Below are positions 11,318-24,136 of a stretch of DNA of 64,000 nucleotides, one piece after another. Numbering within the stretch: the stretch's first letter is position 1; the number at the start of each line of letters is the position of its first letter. Both the position numbers and the translations under genes were made by a program. The stretch is taken from assembly GCF_900110205.1 (NCBI RefSeq), contig NZ_FOCV01000009.1:1-64000 (forward strand), read 5' to 3'. The notes beneath the pieces were generated by a model. It was not told the DNA's origin and did not search any database. It saw only the letters and a list, made by a program, of their open reading frames with translations. The stretch comes from Rhizobium tibeticum (lineage in GTDB: Bacteria > Pseudomonadota > Alphaproteobacteria > Rhizobiales > Rhizobiaceae).

Positions 11318-13780
11318 ATGAACACCGTTTCGAAGCCGACCATCCCTTCCCCCGCCCCCCGCAGTTCCAAGCCTGAAATTCTCGCCGAAGAAATCATCGA
11401 GCGCCTGACCTATCGCATCGGCAAGGATGCGAAGGTCGCCAAGCCCCATGACTGGCTGACTGCCACGATCCTCGTTCTGCGCGACCGCATCATCGACAAG
11501 TGGATGGAATCGACCCGCAGGGTCTATGCGACCGGCGACAAGCGCGTTTACTACCTCTCGCTCGAATTCCTCATTGGGCGCCTGATGCGCGATGCTGTCT
11601 CGAACCTCGGTCTCATGGAACAGGTTCGCGACGCGCTCGCCTCGCTCGGCGTCGATGTTTCCGTCATCGCCGGCCTGGAGCCCGACGCCGCGCTCGGCAA
11701 CGGCGGCCTCGGTCGTCTCGCCGCCTGTTTCATGGAAAGCATGGCGACCGTCGAGGTGCCTGCCTATGGCTACGGCATCCGCTATGTGCACGGCCTCTTC
11801 CGTCAGCAGCTTGCCGACGGCTGGCAGGTGGAGCTGCCGGAGAGCTGGCTGGCACACGGCAACCCCTGGGAGTTCGAGCGCCGCGAAAGCGCTTACGAAA
11901 TCGGCTTCGGTGGCACGGTGGATGTCGTCAACAACCCCGAGGGCGAGCCCCGCTACGTGTGGAAACCGGCCGAGCGTGTCATTGCCGCAGCCTTCGACAC
12001 GCCTGTGGTCGGCTGGCGGGGCAAGCGCGTCAACACGCTGCGTCTCTGGTCGGCGCAGCCGATAGACCCGATCCTGCTCGATGCCTTCAACGCCGGGGAT
12101 CACATCGGCGCGCTGCGCGAAAGCAACAAGGCGGAAAGCCTGACGCGTGTCCTCTATCCGGCCGATGCGACAGCTGCCGGCCAGGAGCTGCGCCTGCGCC
12201 AGGAGTTCTTCTTCTCCTCCGCATCCCTGCAGGACATCCTGCGCCGTCATCTGCAGCAGTATGACGACTTCACCTCGCTGCCCGACAAGGTTGCGATCCA
12301 GCTGAATGATACGCACCCGGCCGTCTCCGTCGCCGAGCTCGTGCGGCTGCTGTGCGACGTGCATGGCCTGGAGTTCGACCAGGCCTGGGACATCACCCGC
12401 GGCACGATCGGCTACACCAATCACACGCTCCTGCCTGAAGCGCTCGAAAGCTGGCCGATCCCGCTCTTCGAGCGTCTGCTGCCGCGCCACATGCAGATCA
12501 TCTACGCGATCAACGCCAAGGTGCTGGTCGAAGCGCGCAAGACCAAGACTTTCTCCGAGACGGAAATCCGCTCGATTTCGCTGATCGAGGAAAGCGGCGA
12601 ACGCCGGGTGCGCATGGGCAATCTCGCCTTCGTTGGCGCCCATTCGATCAACGGCGTCTCGGCGCTGCACACCGACCTGATGAAGGTCACGGTCTTTGCC
12701 GACCTGCACAAGCTTTATCCCGACCGCATCAACAACAAGACGAACGGCATCACGCCGCGCCGCTGGCTGCAGCAGTGCAATCCCGGCCTGACCTCGCTGA
12801 TCCGCGAGGCGATCGGCGACGACTTCCTTGATGATGCCGAAAAGCTGAAGCCGCTTGACAAGTTCGCGAACGATGCAAGCTTCCAGGAGAAGTTTGCGGC
12901 GGTGAAGCGTGCCAACAAGGTGGCGTTGTCCAATCTTGTCGCCAGCCGCATGGGCATCAAGCTCGATCCGTCGGCGATGTTCGATATCCAGATCAAGCGC
13001 ATCCACGAATACAAGCGCCAGTTGCTCAACATCATCGAGGCCGTCGCCCTTTATGACCAGATCCGCTCGCATCCTGAGTTGGACTGGGTACCGCGCGTCA
13101 AGCTCTTCGCCGGCAAGGCGGCGCCGAGCTATCACAATGCTAAGCTGATCATCAAACTGATCAACGATGTCGCCCGCACGATCAACAACGACCCGGCCGT
13201 CCGCGGCCTGCTGAAGATCGTGTTCGTACCGAACTACAACGTCTCGCTGGCCGAGGTCATGGTGCCGGCTGCCGACCTTTCCGAGCAGATCTCGACGGCC
13301 GGGATGGAGGCATCGGGTACCGGTAACATGAAGTTTGCCCTCAACGGCGCGCTGACAATCGGCACGCTTGATGGCGCCAATGTCGAGATGCGCGATCATG
13401 TCGGTGAGGACAACATCATCATCTTCGGCCTGCGCGCCGATGAGGTCGCTGCGGCCCGTGCCGACGGACACAATCCCCGCGCCATCATCGAGGCCTCTCG
13501 CGAACTGTCCCAGGCCCTGCAGGCCATCAGTTCCGGCGTCTTCTCGCACGACGACCGAAACCGATACTCGGCGTTGATCGAGGGCATCTATGCCCATGAC
13601 TGGTTCATGGTGGCGGCCGATTTCGATGCCTACGCCCAGGCCCAGCGCGATGTCGACCAGCTCTGGACCGATCCATCCGTGTGGAATTCGAAGGCGATCT
13701 GCAACACGGCGCGGATGGGCTGGTTCTCGTCCGACCGCACGATACGCCAATATGCCAAGGAAATCTGGAGAGCCGGATGA
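11318..13780 (+). CDS. glgP: Glycogen/alpha-glucan phosphorylase
   Basis: This 820-residue enzyme releases glucose-1-phosphate from the ends of glycogen chains using phosphate and a pyridoxal-phosphate cofactor. Full-length family features are present: 'YYLSLEFLIGR' near the N-terminus, 'LGNGGLGRLAACFMES', 'QLNDTHPAVSVAELVRLL', and the cofactor lysine K672 in 'GTGNMKFALNGA'. The length matches bacterial GlgP (about 800-830). The ATG at 11318 follows GGCGAGG with good spacing. It is the first gene of a six-gene glycogen operon. Its stop overlaps the glgB start (ATGA), so the degrading and branching enzymes are translated together. The 200 bases upstream hold the probable promoter and two copies of AAACCGATTGA (11136-11146 and 11260-11270). 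Confidence 0.97.
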   Translation: MNTVSKPTIPSPAPRSSKPEILAEEIIERLTYRIGKDAKVAKPHDWLTATILVLRDRIIDKWMESTRRVYATGDKRVYYLSLEFLIGRLMRDAVSNLGLMEQVRDALASLGVDVSVIAGLEPDAALGNGGLGRLAACFMESMATVEVPAYGYGIRYVHGLFRQQLADGWQVELPESWLAHGNPWEFERRESAYEIGFGGTVDVVNNPEGEPRYVWKPAERVIAAAFDTPVVGWRGKRVNTLRLWSAQPIDPILLDAFNAGDHIGALRESNKAESLTRVLYPADATAAGQELRLRQEFFFSSASLQDILRRHLQQYDDFTSLPDKVAIQLNDTHPAVSVAELVRLLCDVHGLEFDQAWDITRGTIGYTNHTLLPEALESWPIPLFERLLPRHMQIIYAINAKVLVEARKTKTFSETEIRSISLIEESGERRVRMGNLAFVGAHSINGVSALHTDLMKVTVFADLHKLYPDRINNKTNGITPRRWLQQCNPGLTSLIREAIGDDFLDDAEKLKPLDKFANDASFQEKFAAVKRANKVALSNLVASRMGIKLDPSAMFDIQIKRIHEYKRQLLNIIEAVALYDQIRSHPELDWVPRVKLFAGKAAPSYHNAKLIIKLINDVARTINNDPAVRGLLKIVFVPNYNVSLAEVMVPAADLSEQISTAGMEASGTGNMKFALNGALTIGTLDGANVEMRDHVGEDNIIIFGLRADEVAAARADGHNPRAIIEASRELSQALQAISSGVFSHDDRNRYSALIEGIYAHDWFMVAADFDAYAQAQRDVDQLWTDPSVWNSKAICNTARMGWFSSDRTIRQYAKEIWRAG

Positions 13781-15984
13781 AAACGCCGAAAGCCACCCTT
13801 GAAGTCAGACTTCCCTGGGAGATTTCGGCAGACGAAATAGCGGCAATCCTCGCAGGGTCGCATTCCAACCCTTTCGCCGTTCTCGGCGTTCACAAATCGG
13901 GCGATGCCTATGTCGCCCGCTGCTTCATTGCCGGTGCCGAAGAGGTAACAGCGATGGCCCTCGACGGCAGCGTCATTGGAGAACTGAGCCGGCAGCATCC
14001 GGACGGCTTTTTCGCCGGACAGGTTTCGTTGACGAAGCTGCAGCCGGTGCGCTACCGCGCGCGGCGCGGCGACGCCGAATGGGCCGTGACCGACCCCTAC
14101 AGCTTCGGGCCGGTCCTCGGACCGATGGATGACTACTACGTGCGCGAGGGTTCCCACCTGCGCCTCTTCGACAAGATGGGTGCGCATTGGATCAAGCACG
14201 AGGGCGCACAGGGCATCCATTTCGCGGTCTGGGCACCGAATGCCCAGCGTGTCTCCGTCGTCGGTGATTTCAACGGCTGGGACGGCCGCCGCCATGTAAT
14301 GCGTTTCCGCTCCGGCGCCGGTATCTGGGAGATCTTCGCCCCGGATGTTGCGACGGACGTCGCCTACAAATTCGAAATTCGCGGCCACGACGGAGTTCTG
14401 CTGCCGTTGAAGGCCGATCCGTTTGCCCGTCGCAGCGAGTTGCGCCCGAAGACGGCCTCGGTCGCGGCGTCCGAACTGCTGCAGGAATGGGACGACGAAG
14501 CGCATCTGAAGCACTGGAGTGAGACCGACAAGCGTCGTCAGCCGATTTCAATCTACGAGGTTCATGCCGGTTCGTGGCAGCGGCGTGACGACAGCACGTT
14601 TCTCTCCTGGGACGAGTTGGCATCCCGGCTGATCCCCTACTGCGTCGACATGGGCTTCACTCACATAGAGTTCCTGCCCATTACCGAGCACCCCTATGAT
14701 CCGTCCTGGGGATACCAGACGACCGGGCTCTATGCCCCTACCGCCCGCTTCGGCGAGCCTGAGGGTTTCGCCCGCTTCGTCAACGGCTGCCACAAGGTCG
14801 GCCTTGGCGTCATCCTCGATTGGGTGCCCGCCCATTTCCCGACCGACGAACACGGTCTCGGCTGGTTCGACGGCACGGCGCTCTACGAGCACGAAGACCC
14901 GCGCAAGGGCTTCCATCCCGATTGGAACACCGCGATCTACAATTTCGGTCGCACCGAAGTCATTTCCTACCTCGTCAACAACGCGCTCTATTGGGCCGAG
15001 AAGTTCCATCTCGACGGCCTGCGCGTCGATGCCGTTGCCTCGATGCTCTATCTCGACTATTCCCGCAAGCACGGCGAATGGATTCCGAATGAGTATGGCG
15101 GCAACGAGAATCTGGAAGCCGTTCGCTTCCTGCAGAACATGAACACCCGCATCTACGCCGAGCATCCCGGCGTGATGACCATCGCCGAGGAGTCGACGTC
15201 CTGGCCGAAGGTCTCGCAGCCGGTTCACGAAGGCGGCCTCGGCTTCGGCTTCAAGTGGAACATGGGCTTCATGCACGACACGCTGAGCTACATGAGCCGC
15301 GAGCCGATCCACCGCAAACATCATCACAACGAGCTGACCTTCGGCCTGCTCTACGCCTATTCGGAGAACTTCGTGCTGCCGCTCTCCCATGATGAGGTGG
15401 TGCATGGAAAGGGCTCGCTGATCGCCAAGATGCCTGGCGACGATTGGCAAAAGTTCGCCAACCTGCGTGCCTACTACGCCTTCATGTGGGGCTATCCGGG
15501 CAAGAAGCTGCTGTTCATGGGTCAGGAATTTGCACAGTGGAGCGAGTGGAACGAGGCGACATCGCTCGACTGGAACCTGCTGCAGTATCGTATGCACGAG
15601 GGCATGCGCCGGCTGGTGCGCGACCTCAACTTCACCTACCGCAGCAAGCCGGCGCTGCATGCGCGCGATTGCGAGGGCGACGGCTTCGAATGGCTGATTG
15701 CCGACGACCACGAGAATTCCGTCTTCGCCTGGCTACGCAAGGCGCCGGGCGAAAAGCCGGTTGCCGTGATCTGCAATCTGACACCGGTTTATCGCGAGAA
15801 CTACACAGTGCGCCTACCGATCGAGGGGCGGTGGCGCGAGATTCTGAATACCGATGCCGACATCTACGGCGGCAGCGGCAAGGGCAATGGCGGTCGCGTT
15901 CAGGCCGTCAATGCCGGCGGCAACATCGCCGCATCGATCACCTTGCCGCCTCTGGCGACGATCATGCTTGAACCTGAGAACTGA
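13777..15984 (+). CDS. glgB: 1,4-alpha-glucan branching enzyme
   Basis: This 735-residue GH13 enzyme cuts alpha-1,4 chains and re-attaches them through alpha-1,6 links to branch glycogen. The N-terminal N1 module and CBM48 ('[20 protein letters not shown]') lie before the catalytic barrel. The catalytic residues are D418 ('[10 protein letters not shown]'), E471 ('TIAEES') and D539 ('[13 protein letters not shown]'). The start is the ATG at 13777 overlapping the glgP stop. The open frame extends further upstream, but that part lies inside glgP and reads as a shadow. The length fits proteobacterial GlgB. The next gene, glgC, follows after 20 bases. Confidence 0.97.
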   Translation: MKTPKATLEVRLPWEISADEIAAILAGSHSNPFAVLGVHKSGDAYVARCFIAGAEEVTAMALDGSVIGELSRQHPDGFFAGQVSLTKLQPVRYRARRGDAEWAVTDPYSFGPVLGPMDDYYVREGSHLRLFDKMGAHWIKHEGAQGIHFAVWAPNAQRVSVVGDFNGWDGRRHVMRFRSGAGIWEIFAPDVATDVAYKFEIRGHDGVLLPLKADPFARRSELRPKTASVAASELLQEWDDEAHLKHWSETDKRRQPISIYEVHAGSWQRRDDSTFLSWDELASRLIPYCVDMGFTHIEFLPITEHPYDPSWGYQTTGLYAPTARFGEPEGFARFVNGCHKVGLGVILDWVPAHFPTDEHGLGWFDGTALYEHEDPRKGFHPDWNTAIYNFGRTEVISYLVNNALYWAEKFHLDGLRVDAVASMLYLDYSRKHGEWIPNEYGGNENLEAVRFLQNMNTRIYAEHPGVMTIAEESTSWPKVSQPVHEGGLGFGFKWNMGFMHDTLSYMSREPIHRKHHHNELTFGLLYAYSENFVLPLSHDEVVHGKGSLIAKMPGDDWQKFANLRAYYAFMWGYPGKKLLFMGQEFAQWSEWNEATSLDWNLLQYRMHEGMRRLVRDLNFTYRSKPALHARDCEGDGFEWLIADDHENSVFAWLRKAPGEKPVAVICNLTPVYRENYTVRLPIEGRWREILNTDADIYGGSGKGNGGRVQAVNAGGNIAASITLPPLATIMLEPEN

Positions 15985-16004
15985 AGACTGGTGGGAGGAT
16001 AAAA

Positions 16005-17267
16005 ATGGTAGAAAAACGTGTTCAGCCACTTGCCCGCGACGCAATGGCCTATGTTCTCGCAGGCGGTCGGGGAAGCCGCCTCAAGGAGCTCACCGATCGC
16101 CGCGCCAAGCCGGCCGTCTACTTCGGCGGCAAGACCCGCATCATCGACTTCGCGTTGTCGAATGCCCTGAACTCGGGCATCCGCCGCATCGGCGTCGCCA
16201 CCCAGTACAAGGCGCACTCGCTGATCCGCCACATGCAGCGCGGCTGGAACTTCTTCCGCCCCGAGCGAAACGAGAGCTTCGACATTCTGCCGGCCTCCCA
16301 GCGCGTCTCCGAGACGCAGTGGTATGAAGGCACGGCCGACGCCGTCTACCAGAACATCGACATCATCGAGGATTATGGCGTCGAATACATGGTCATCCTT
16401 GCCGGCGACCATGTCTACAAGATGGACTACGAATACATGCTGCAGCAGCATGTCGATTCGGGCGCCGACGTCACGATCGGCTGCCTGGAAGTGCCGCGCA
16501 TGGAGGCCGTCGGTTTCGGCGTCATGCATGTCGACCAGAACGATTGGATCATCGACTTCATCGAGAAGCCTGCCGACCCGCCGGGCATTCCCGACAAGCC
16601 GGATTTTGCACTGGCCTCCATGGGCATTTACGTGTTCCACACGAAGTTCCTGATCGATGCGTTGCGCCGCGACGCCGCCGACCCGAACTCCAGCAAGGAC
16701 TTCGGCAAGGACATCATCCCCTACATCGTCAAGAACGGTAAGGCCGTCGCCCACCGCTTCGCGCAATCCTGCGTCCGCTCCGATTTCGAGCACGAGCCCT
16801 ATTGGCGCGACGTTGGGACGATCGATGCCTATTGGCAGGCCAACATCGACCTCACCGCGATCGTTCCGGAACTGGATATCTACGACAAGTCCTGGCCGAT
16901 CTGGACCTACGCAGAAATCTCGCCGCCGGCAAAATTCGTCCATGACGACGAGGACCGCCGTGGCTCGGCGACCTCGTCCGTCGTGGCGGGCGACTGCATC
17001 ATATCGGGCGCGACGCTCAACAGGAGCCTTCTGTTCACCGGTGTGCGCGCCAACTCCTATTCCAAGCTGGAGGGAGCGGTCGTCCTGCCGAGCGTGAAGG
17101 TCGGCCGTCACGCACAACTCAGGGACGTCGTGATCGATCACGGCGTCGTCATCCCGGAAGGCCTTGTCGTCGGCGAGGACCCGGAACTCGATGCCAAGCG
17201 GTTCCGGCGCACCGAGAGCGGAATTTGCCTCATCACGCAGCCGATGATCGACAAGCTGGATCTTTGA
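16005..17267 (+). CDS. glgC: Glucose-1-phosphate adenylyltransferase
   Basis: This 420-residue enzyme makes ADP-glucose from ATP and glucose-1-phosphate, the committed and allosterically controlled step of bacterial glycogen synthesis. The nucleotidyltransferase signature is at the N-terminus ('[20 protein letters not shown]'), followed by '[20 protein letters not shown]' and the substrate-binding '[17 protein letters not shown]'. A left-handed beta-helix domain closes the protein. The ribosome site GGGAGGA precedes the ATG. It is separated by only 3 bases from glgA, consistent with an operon. The length is standard. Confidence 0.97.
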   Translation: MVEKRVQPLARDAMAYVLAGGRGSRLKELTDRRAKPAVYFGGKTRIIDFALSNALNSGIRRIGVATQYKAHSLIRHMQRGWNFFRPERNESFDILPASQRVSETQWYEGTADAVYQNIDIIEDYGVEYMVILAGDHVYKMDYEYMLQQHVDSGADVTIGCLEVPRMEAVGFGVMHVDQNDWIIDFIEKPADPPGIPDKPDFALASMGIYVFHTKFLIDALRRDAADPNSSKDFGKDIIPYIVKNGKAVAHRFAQSCVRSDFEHEPYWRDVGTIDAYWQANIDLTAIVPELDIYDKSWPIWTYAEISPPAKFVHDDEDRRGSATSSVVAGDCIISGATLNRSLLFTGVRANSYSKLEGAVVLPSVKVGRHAQLRDVVIDHGVVIPEGLVVGEDPELDAKRFRRTESGICLITQPMIDKLDL

Positions 17268-17270
17268 CAA

Positions 17271-18713
17271 ATGAAAGTTCTGTCGGTTTCGTCCGAGGTC
17301 TTCCCGCTCGTCAAGACAGGGGGCCTTGCCGACGTGGCGGGTGCCCTGCCGATCGCCCTCAAGCGTTTCGGCGTCGAAACCAAGACCCTCATGCCCGGCT
17401 ATCCAGCCGTCATGAAGGCGATCCGCAAGCCCGTCGCCCGGCTTCAGTTCGATGATCTGCTCGGCGAGCCTGCGACGGTCCTGGAAGTGGAGCACGAGGG
17501 GATCGATATCCTCGTGCTCGATGCGCCCGCCTACTACGATCGCGCGGGCGGTCCCTATCTCGATGCAACCGGCAGGGACTATCCCGACAACTGGCGTCGC
17601 TTTGCAGCATTGTCTCTGGCCGGCGCCGAGATTGCCGCAGGATTGATGCCGGGCTGGCGGCCCGACCTCGTGCATACGCATGATTGGCAGTCAGCGATGA
17701 CCTCGGTCTACATGCGCTATTACCCAACGCCGGAATTGCCGAGCGTGTTGACAATCCACAACATCGCTTTCCAGGGCCAGTTCGGCGCCGATGTCTTCCC
17801 CGGCCTTCGCTTGCCGCCGCATGCCTTCGCAACGGAAAGCATCGAATATTACGGCAATATCGGCTTTCTGAAGGGTGGCCTGCAGACCGCCCACGCCATC
17901 ACCACCGTCAGCCCTTCCTATGCCGGCGAAATCCTGACCCCCGAGTTCGGCATGGGCCTCCAGGGCGTCATCACAAGCCGAATCGATTCGCTCCACGGCA
18001 TCGTCAATGGCATCGATACCGACGTCTGGAACCCGTCGACCGATCCCGTTGTCCACACGCATTACAACGGTACCACGCTGAAGAGCCGCGTCGAAAACCG
18101 CACCTCGATCGCCGAGTTCTTCGGGCTTCACAACGACAACGCGCCGATCTTCTGCATCATCAGCCGCCTCACCTGGCAGAAGGGCATGGACGTCATCGCC
18201 GCCACCGCCGATCAGATCGTCGACATGGGCGGCAAGCTTGCCATTCTTGGTTCGGGAGACGCGGCGCTCGAAGGTTCGCTGCTCGCCGCCGCCGCCCGCC
18301 ACCCCGGGCGGATCGGCGTCTCCATCGGCTACAACGAGCCGATGTCGCACCTCATGCAGGCCGGCTCCGACGCCATCATCATCCCCTCGCGCTTCGAGCC
18401 CTGCGGCCTGACGCAGCTTTACGGCCTGCGCTACGGATGCGTGCCGATCGTCGCCCGCACCGGCGGGTTGAACGACACCGTCATCGACGCCAATCATGCC
18501 GCTCTTGCAGCGAAAGTGGCAACCGGGATACAATTCTCGCCTGTGACGGCATCGGGTCTGTTGCAAGCCATCCGCCGAGCGCTACATCTTTACGCCGATC
18601 AAAAAGTCTGGACCCAATTGCAAAAGCAGGGCATGAAATCGGATGTCTCGTGGGAAAAGAGCGCCGAGCGCTACGCTGCCCTCTATTCAAGCCTCGCCCC
18701 CAAAGGCAAGTGA
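17271..18713 (+). CDS. glgA: Glycogen synthase (ADP-glucose dependent)
   Basis: This 480-residue GT5 glycosyltransferase adds glucose from ADP-glucose to the growing alpha-1,4 chain. The N-terminal ADP-glucose-binding motif '[14 protein letters not shown]' (about residues 13-26) and the C-terminal '[17 protein letters not shown]' motif are both intact. A central '[16 protein letters not shown]' segment is also typical. The length is usual for rhizobial GlgA. The gene lies between glgC and pgm with spacings of 3 and 6 bases. Confidence 0.97.
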   Translation: MKVLSVSSEVFPLVKTGGLADVAGALPIALKRFGVETKTLMPGYPAVMKAIRKPVARLQFDDLLGEPATVLEVEHEGIDILVLDAPAYYDRAGGPYLDATGRDYPDNWRRFAALSLAGAEIAAGLMPGWRPDLVHTHDWQSAMTSVYMRYYPTPELPSVLTIHNIAFQGQFGADVFPGLRLPPHAFATESIEYYGNIGFLKGGLQTAHAITTVSPSYAGEILTPEFGMGLQGVITSRIDSLHGIVNGIDTDVWNPSTDPVVHTHYNGTTLKSRVENRTSIAEFFGLHNDNAPIFCIISRLTWQKGMDVIAATADQIVDMGGKLAILGSGDAALEGSLLAAAARHPGRIGVSIGYNEPMSHLMQAGSDAIIIPSRFEPCGLTQLYGLRYGCVPIVARTGGLNDTVIDANHAALAAKVATGIQFSPVTASGLLQAIRRALHLYADQKVWTQLQKQGMKSDVSWEKSAERYAALYSSLAPKGK

Positions 18714-20351
<1,638 letters not shown>

Positions 20352-20359
20352 CGAGCAGC

Positions 20360-22327
20360 ATGGCGGCGAACAAATCCGGGCAAGGCGGGGCCACCATCTT
20401 TGAGACCGGCGTTGATTTCGCCGTCTGGTCGCACAATGCCGGACAGATCGAGTTGTGTCTGTTCGGCGACGACGACAAGGAACTCACCCGCCTGCCGATG
20501 GAACGCGGCGATGACCACGTCCATCGCCTCTTCGTCGACGGATTGAAGGAAGGCGCGCGCTACGGCTACCGCGCCGGCGGCGTCTATGCACCCGACAGTG
20601 GCCTTTGGTTCGACCCGTCGAAGCTGCTGGTCGATCCCTACGCAAAGGAACTCGATCGCCCCTTCCACCATGATCCTCTGCTCGGCACCTTCGGCGCCGA
20701 GACGCAGCATCTCGTGCCGAAGGCGATCGTCACCCGCGACATCAGCGGGAAGCCGGCAAAGCCCCTCTTCAGGTCGGGCGGCTTCATCTACGAGGTCGCG
20801 GTGCGGCCCTTCACGATGCTGCATCCGGATATTCCCGAAGCCGAGCGCGGCACGGTCGCAGCTTTGGCGCATCCCTCGGTGATCGCGCATCTGAAGCGTA
20901 TCGGCGTCGATGCCATCGAGCTCATGCCGATCACCGCCTGGATCGACGAGCGTCACCTGCCGCCGCTCGGGCTGAGAAACGGCTGGGGCTACAACCCCAT
21001 TGCCTTCATGGCGCTGGATCCGCGGCTTGTCCCTGGCGGCATGGCGCAACTGCGCGATACCGTTGCGAAGCTCCATGCGGAAGGCATCGCCGTCATCCTC
21101 GATCTCGTCTTCAATCATACCGGCGAGAGCGACCGCTTCGGCACAACGCTGTCGCTGCGTGGCCTCGACAATCTCTCCTTCTATCGCCATCTGCCCGGCC
21201 GGCCAGGCGAATTGGTCAACGATACCGGAACGGGCAACACCGTCGCTTGCGATCATCCCTATATCAGGCAGCTGATCATCGACAGCCTGCGCCACTTTGT
21301 GCTCGGCGCCGGGATCGATGGTTTCCGCTTCGACCTCGCCCCCGTCCTTGGCCGTTCCGCAAACGGCTTCGAGGCACACGGCAAAACGTTGACGGCGATG
21401 CTCGCCGATGATGTGCTGGCCGACCGCGTGATGATCGCCGAACCCTGGGACATCGGCCCCGGCGGCTATCAACTCGGCAATTTCCCGGCACCCTTCCTCG
21501 AATGGAACGACCGCGTGCGCGACGATGTCAGATGCTACTGGCGCGGCGACGACTACAAGACCGGCCCGCTCGCGACTGCCCTTGCCGGCTCCTCCGATAT
21601 TTTCTCCAAAAACGCAGGGACAGGGACGCGAAGTGTCAATTTCTTCGCCGCCCATGACGGCTTTACGCTGAGGGATGTCGTGTCCTACAGCGGCAAGCAC
21701 AACGAGGCGAACGGCGAGCAAAACCGCGACGGCCACAACGAGAACCACACCTGGAACAACGGCGTCGAGGGCGAAACCCGCTACCCCGATATCATTCGCA
21801 AGCGCCGTGACGACCTGAAGGCGCTGCTCGCCACGCTCTTTGCCACCCGTGGCAGCATCATGCTAACGGCGGGCGACGAAGCCGGCCGCACCCAGCGCGG
21901 CAACAACAATGCCTATTGCCAGGACAACGAGATCACCTGGGTCGACTGGGCAGCGCTCGACGACGATCTTATCGCCCATACCGCATTCATCTCCGGCCTG
22001 CGCAAGCGCTTCTCCGCCTTCGCGGAGATGGGGTTCCTCAACGGCAACGGCGATGTCGAATGGATATCGCCCTGCGGCCAGCCGATGAGCGTGCAGGAGT
22101 GGGAAACGCCGAACTTTTCCACGCTCGGAATGGTACTTTCGACGCGCGACGCTGAAAGCAGCAAGGCGACACGGCTGGCCGTGCTTTTCAATCGCTCGGG
22201 CGGCGAGGAAATCTTTGCGTTGCCCGGTTCGTCCCCATGGCGACTTCTTGCCCCCGACGCGTCGAAGAAATCCGCGACTTCGGCCATCGTGCCGCGCCGC
22301 TCGGTCGCTTTCTATCTCGAAAGTTGA
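20360..22327 (+). CDS. glgX: Glycogen debranching enzyme
   Basis: This 655-residue GH13 enzyme hydrolyses alpha-1,6 branch links left after phosphorylase action. A CBM48 module lies at the N-terminus ('VDFAVWSHNAGQIELCLFG'). Family signatures include 'ELMPITAWIDERHLPPLG', 'GFRFDLAPVLGR' with the nucleophile Asp, 'IAEPWDIGPGGYQLG', and 'FFAAHDGFTLRDVVSYSGKH'. The ATG at 20360 was chosen: it lies 8 bases after the pgm stop, and the longer upstream frame is inside pgm. This is the last gene of the glycogen operon. No strong terminator was seen before the MaoC gene, so some read-through is possible. Confidence 0.95.
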   Translation: MAANKSGQGGATIFETGVDFAVWSHNAGQIELCLFGDDDKELTRLPMERGDDHVHRLFVDGLKEGARYGYRAGGVYAPDSGLWFDPSKLLVDPYAKELDRPFHHDPLLGTFGAETQHLVPKAIVTRDISGKPAKPLFRSGGFIYEVAVRPFTMLHPDIPEAERGTVAALAHPSVIAHLKRIGVDAIELMPITAWIDERHLPPLGLRNGWGYNPIAFMALDPRLVPGGMAQLRDTVAKLHAEGIAVILDLVFNHTGESDRFGTTLSLRGLDNLSFYRHLPGRPGELVNDTGTGNTVACDHPYIRQLIIDSLRHFVLGAGIDGFRFDLAPVLGRSANGFEAHGKTLTAMLADDVLADRVMIAEPWDIGPGGYQLGNFPAPFLEWNDRVRDDVRCYWRGDDYKTGPLATALAGSSDIFSKNAGTGTRSVNFFAAHDGFTLRDVVSYSGKHNEANGEQNRDGHNENHTWNNGVEGETRYPDIIRKRRDDLKALLATLFATRGSIMLTAGDEAGRTQRGNNNAYCQDNEITWVDWAALDDDLIAHTAFISGLRKRFSAFAEMGFLNGNGDVEWISPCGQPMSVQEWETPNFSTLGMVLSTRDAESSKATRLAVLFNRSGGEEIFALPGSSPWRLLAPDASKKSATSAIVPRRSVAFYLES

Positions 22328-22414
22328 TCTGCCGGGCTCCTGCCTGCAATTCCTTGTCGCAATCGTCACAATCCCATTGTAAGGCTTGCGCTGCCGCTTT
22401 CTCATGAGGAATCA

Positions 22415-22900
22415 ATGGTCAAGGAAATTTCGCTCGCGGATGTGCGTGGGCTGGTCGGTACTGAAACCGGCCTCTCGGACTGGATTGTCGTCGATCAGGC
22501 CATGATCGATGCGTTTGCGCACGCGACCAACGACCATCAGTTCATCCATGTCGACGCGGAGCGCGCCGCATCGAGTCCCTTCGGCGGCACCATCGCTCAC
22601 GGCTTTCTTACCCTCTCGCTGCTCTCGGCGATGAACTACAACAGCCTGCCGAAGGTCCGCGAGCAGACCATGGGCATCAATTACGGCTTCGAGAACGTCC
22701 GTTTCCTCTCGCCGGTCAAAACGGGCGCGCGCATCCGCGGCCACTTTGTCCTCGCCGAAGCCCGCTTCCGCGGCGCTGGCATGCTGATGACGAGCTATGA
22801 CGTCTCGATCGAGATCGAGAACGAGAAGAAGCCGGCGCTGACCGCCAAGTGGATCACGATCATCCAATTCGACCCCAAGGACCGGCCGGAAAACGTCTAG
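22415..22900 (+). CDS. MaoC-like hydratase (NodN-type)
   Basis: This is a 161-residue single hot-dog domain of the MaoC/R-specific hydratase family. The active-site segment is 'FAHATNDHQFIHVDAERAA' (Asp and His dyad), followed by 'GTIAHGFLTLSLLSAM'. NodN, a nodulation-associated protein, has the same architecture, but so do many housekeeping paralogues and no nod genes are nearby. The likely activity is hydration of an enoyl-CoA-type substrate. Its TAG stop (22898-22900) shares a CTAG palindrome with the stop codon of the converging alcohol dehydrogenase gene. Confidence 0.85.
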   Translation: MVKEISLADVRGLVGTETGLSDWIVVDQAMIDAFAHATNDHQFIHVDAERAASSPFGGTIAHGFLTLSLLSAMNYNSLPKVREQTMGINYGFENVRFLSPVKTGARIRGHFVLAEARFRGAGMLMTSYDVSIEIENEKKPALTAKWITIIQFDPKDRPENV

Positions 22901-24030
22901 GCGCCTTCGAAATCGATGACGTGCCGGATAACCTGGCCGGCATGGAGCCGATCGAATGCCGCGTTGATCCCCTCCAGCGGACCGGTCGACGACAGCAAAC
23001 GGTCAACCGGCAGCCGCCCGCGTCTGTAGAGCCCGATAAAGCGCGGAACGTCGCGGCTCGGCACGCAACTGCCGAGATAACTGCCGAGCACGCGCCGCTC
23101 CTCGGCCACCAGGCTGACGGCGGGGATCGCAAACTGGCTGGACGGATTGGCAAGCCCTGCCGTTGCCGTCGTGCCGCCGCGCCGTGTGATGCGGTAAGCA
23201 AGATCGAAGGCCTTGACGGCACCGGCCATCTCGAGCGCGTGGTCGACGCCGCCTTTGGTTGCCTCGCGGATCTGCTCCACCACGTCGAGATCACTAGCGA
23301 GAAAGGCATCGGTAGCGCCGAGCGAAAGGGCAATCTCGAGCTTGTCACGCGCAAGGTCAACCGCGACAACCCGCTCGGCCCCGGACGCCACCGCGCCGAG
23401 CACCGCAGCCAATCCGACACCTCCCAGGCCAACAACGGCGACCGTCTGCCCCGGCTGCGCGCGGCAGGTATTCACCACGGCGCCAACGCCCGTCAACACG
23501 GCGCAGCCAAACAGCGCGGCGTGGGTGAAAGGAATATCGGGATCGATGCGGATGGCCGAATGGCGCGAGACCACGGCGTGGGTGGCAAAACCCGAAACAC
23601 CGAGATGATGATGGATCGGCACTTCCTCGCACATCAATCGGCGAGCGCCCGATAGCAGCGTGCCTTTTCGGTTGGCATCAGCCCCGGCTATGCACAGCGC
23701 CGGGCGTCCCTCCGCGCAAGGCAGGCAGTGGCCGCAGCTCGGCATGAAGCTCATCACGACATGATCATCAGGCGCCAGATCGTGAATGCCTGGCCCGACC
23801 GCCTCGACCGTGCCCGCCGCTTCATGTCCAAGCGCCATCGGCATTGGCCGCGGCCGGTCGCCATTGATGACGGAGAGATCGGAATGGCAGAGCCCGGCTG
23901 CACCAATGCGGACGAGAATTTCATCATTGCCGGGCGACGCAAGCTCAAGATCCTCGATAGACAGCGGCCTGCTCGCCTGGAATGGCGGCTCGACCGGAGA
24001 TCGGCGTAAAACCGCGGCGCGTATCTTCAT
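22897..24030 (-). CDS. Zinc-dependent alcohol dehydrogenase
   Basis: This 377-residue MDR-family dehydrogenase has catalytic zinc ligands C48 ('GLCHSD') and H69-E70 ('LGHEAAG'). The structural zinc site has four cysteines in 'MPSCGHCLPCAEGRPALC', and the Rossmann motif is 'VVGLGGVGLAAVLG'. The layout resembles class III-type enzymes that act on alcohols or S-hydroxymethyl adducts, but the substrate cannot be read from the sequence. The start at 24030 (ATG after GGGGAGGAG) is preferred over an upstream in-frame ATG that lacks a ribosome site. The gene converges on the MaoC gene and overlaps it by three bases. Confidence 0.88.
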   Translation of the reverse strand: MKIRAAVLRRSPVEPPFQASRPLSIEDLELASPGNDEILVRIGAAGLCHSDLSVINGDRPRPMPMALGHEAAGTVEAVGPGIHDLAPDDHVVMSFMPSCGHCLPCAEGRPALCIAGADANRKGTLLSGARRLMCEEVPIHHHLGVSGFATHAVVSRHSAIRIDPDIPFTHAALFGCAVLTGVGAVVNTCRAQPGQTVAVVGLGGVGLAAVLGAVASGAERVVAVDLARDKLEIALSLGATDAFLASDLDVVEQIREATKGGVDHALEMAGAVKAFDLAYRITRRGGTTATAGLANPSSQFAIPAVSLVAEERRVLGSYLGSCVPSRDVPRFIGLYRRGRLPVDRLLSSTGPLEGINAAFDRLHAGQVIRHVIDFEGA

Positions 24031-24136
24031 GAGCTCCTCCCCGGGGACGGCTTTAAGCACACGAGCGGCTCACAGAGTCCAACCGCAACAGGACTTTAAG
24101 GTGTGCAGCGGTGTCGCCTGCTCGTCCACGATATCC

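Noticed and set aside
11183..13750. Very long open frame antisense to glgP
   Set aside because: It is a shadow of a high-GC gene; glgP has full catalytic motifs.
22415..22900. Calling the MaoC gene nodN and inferring a symbiosis locus
   Set aside because: The fold is shared with many housekeeping paralogues and no nod or nif genes are present.
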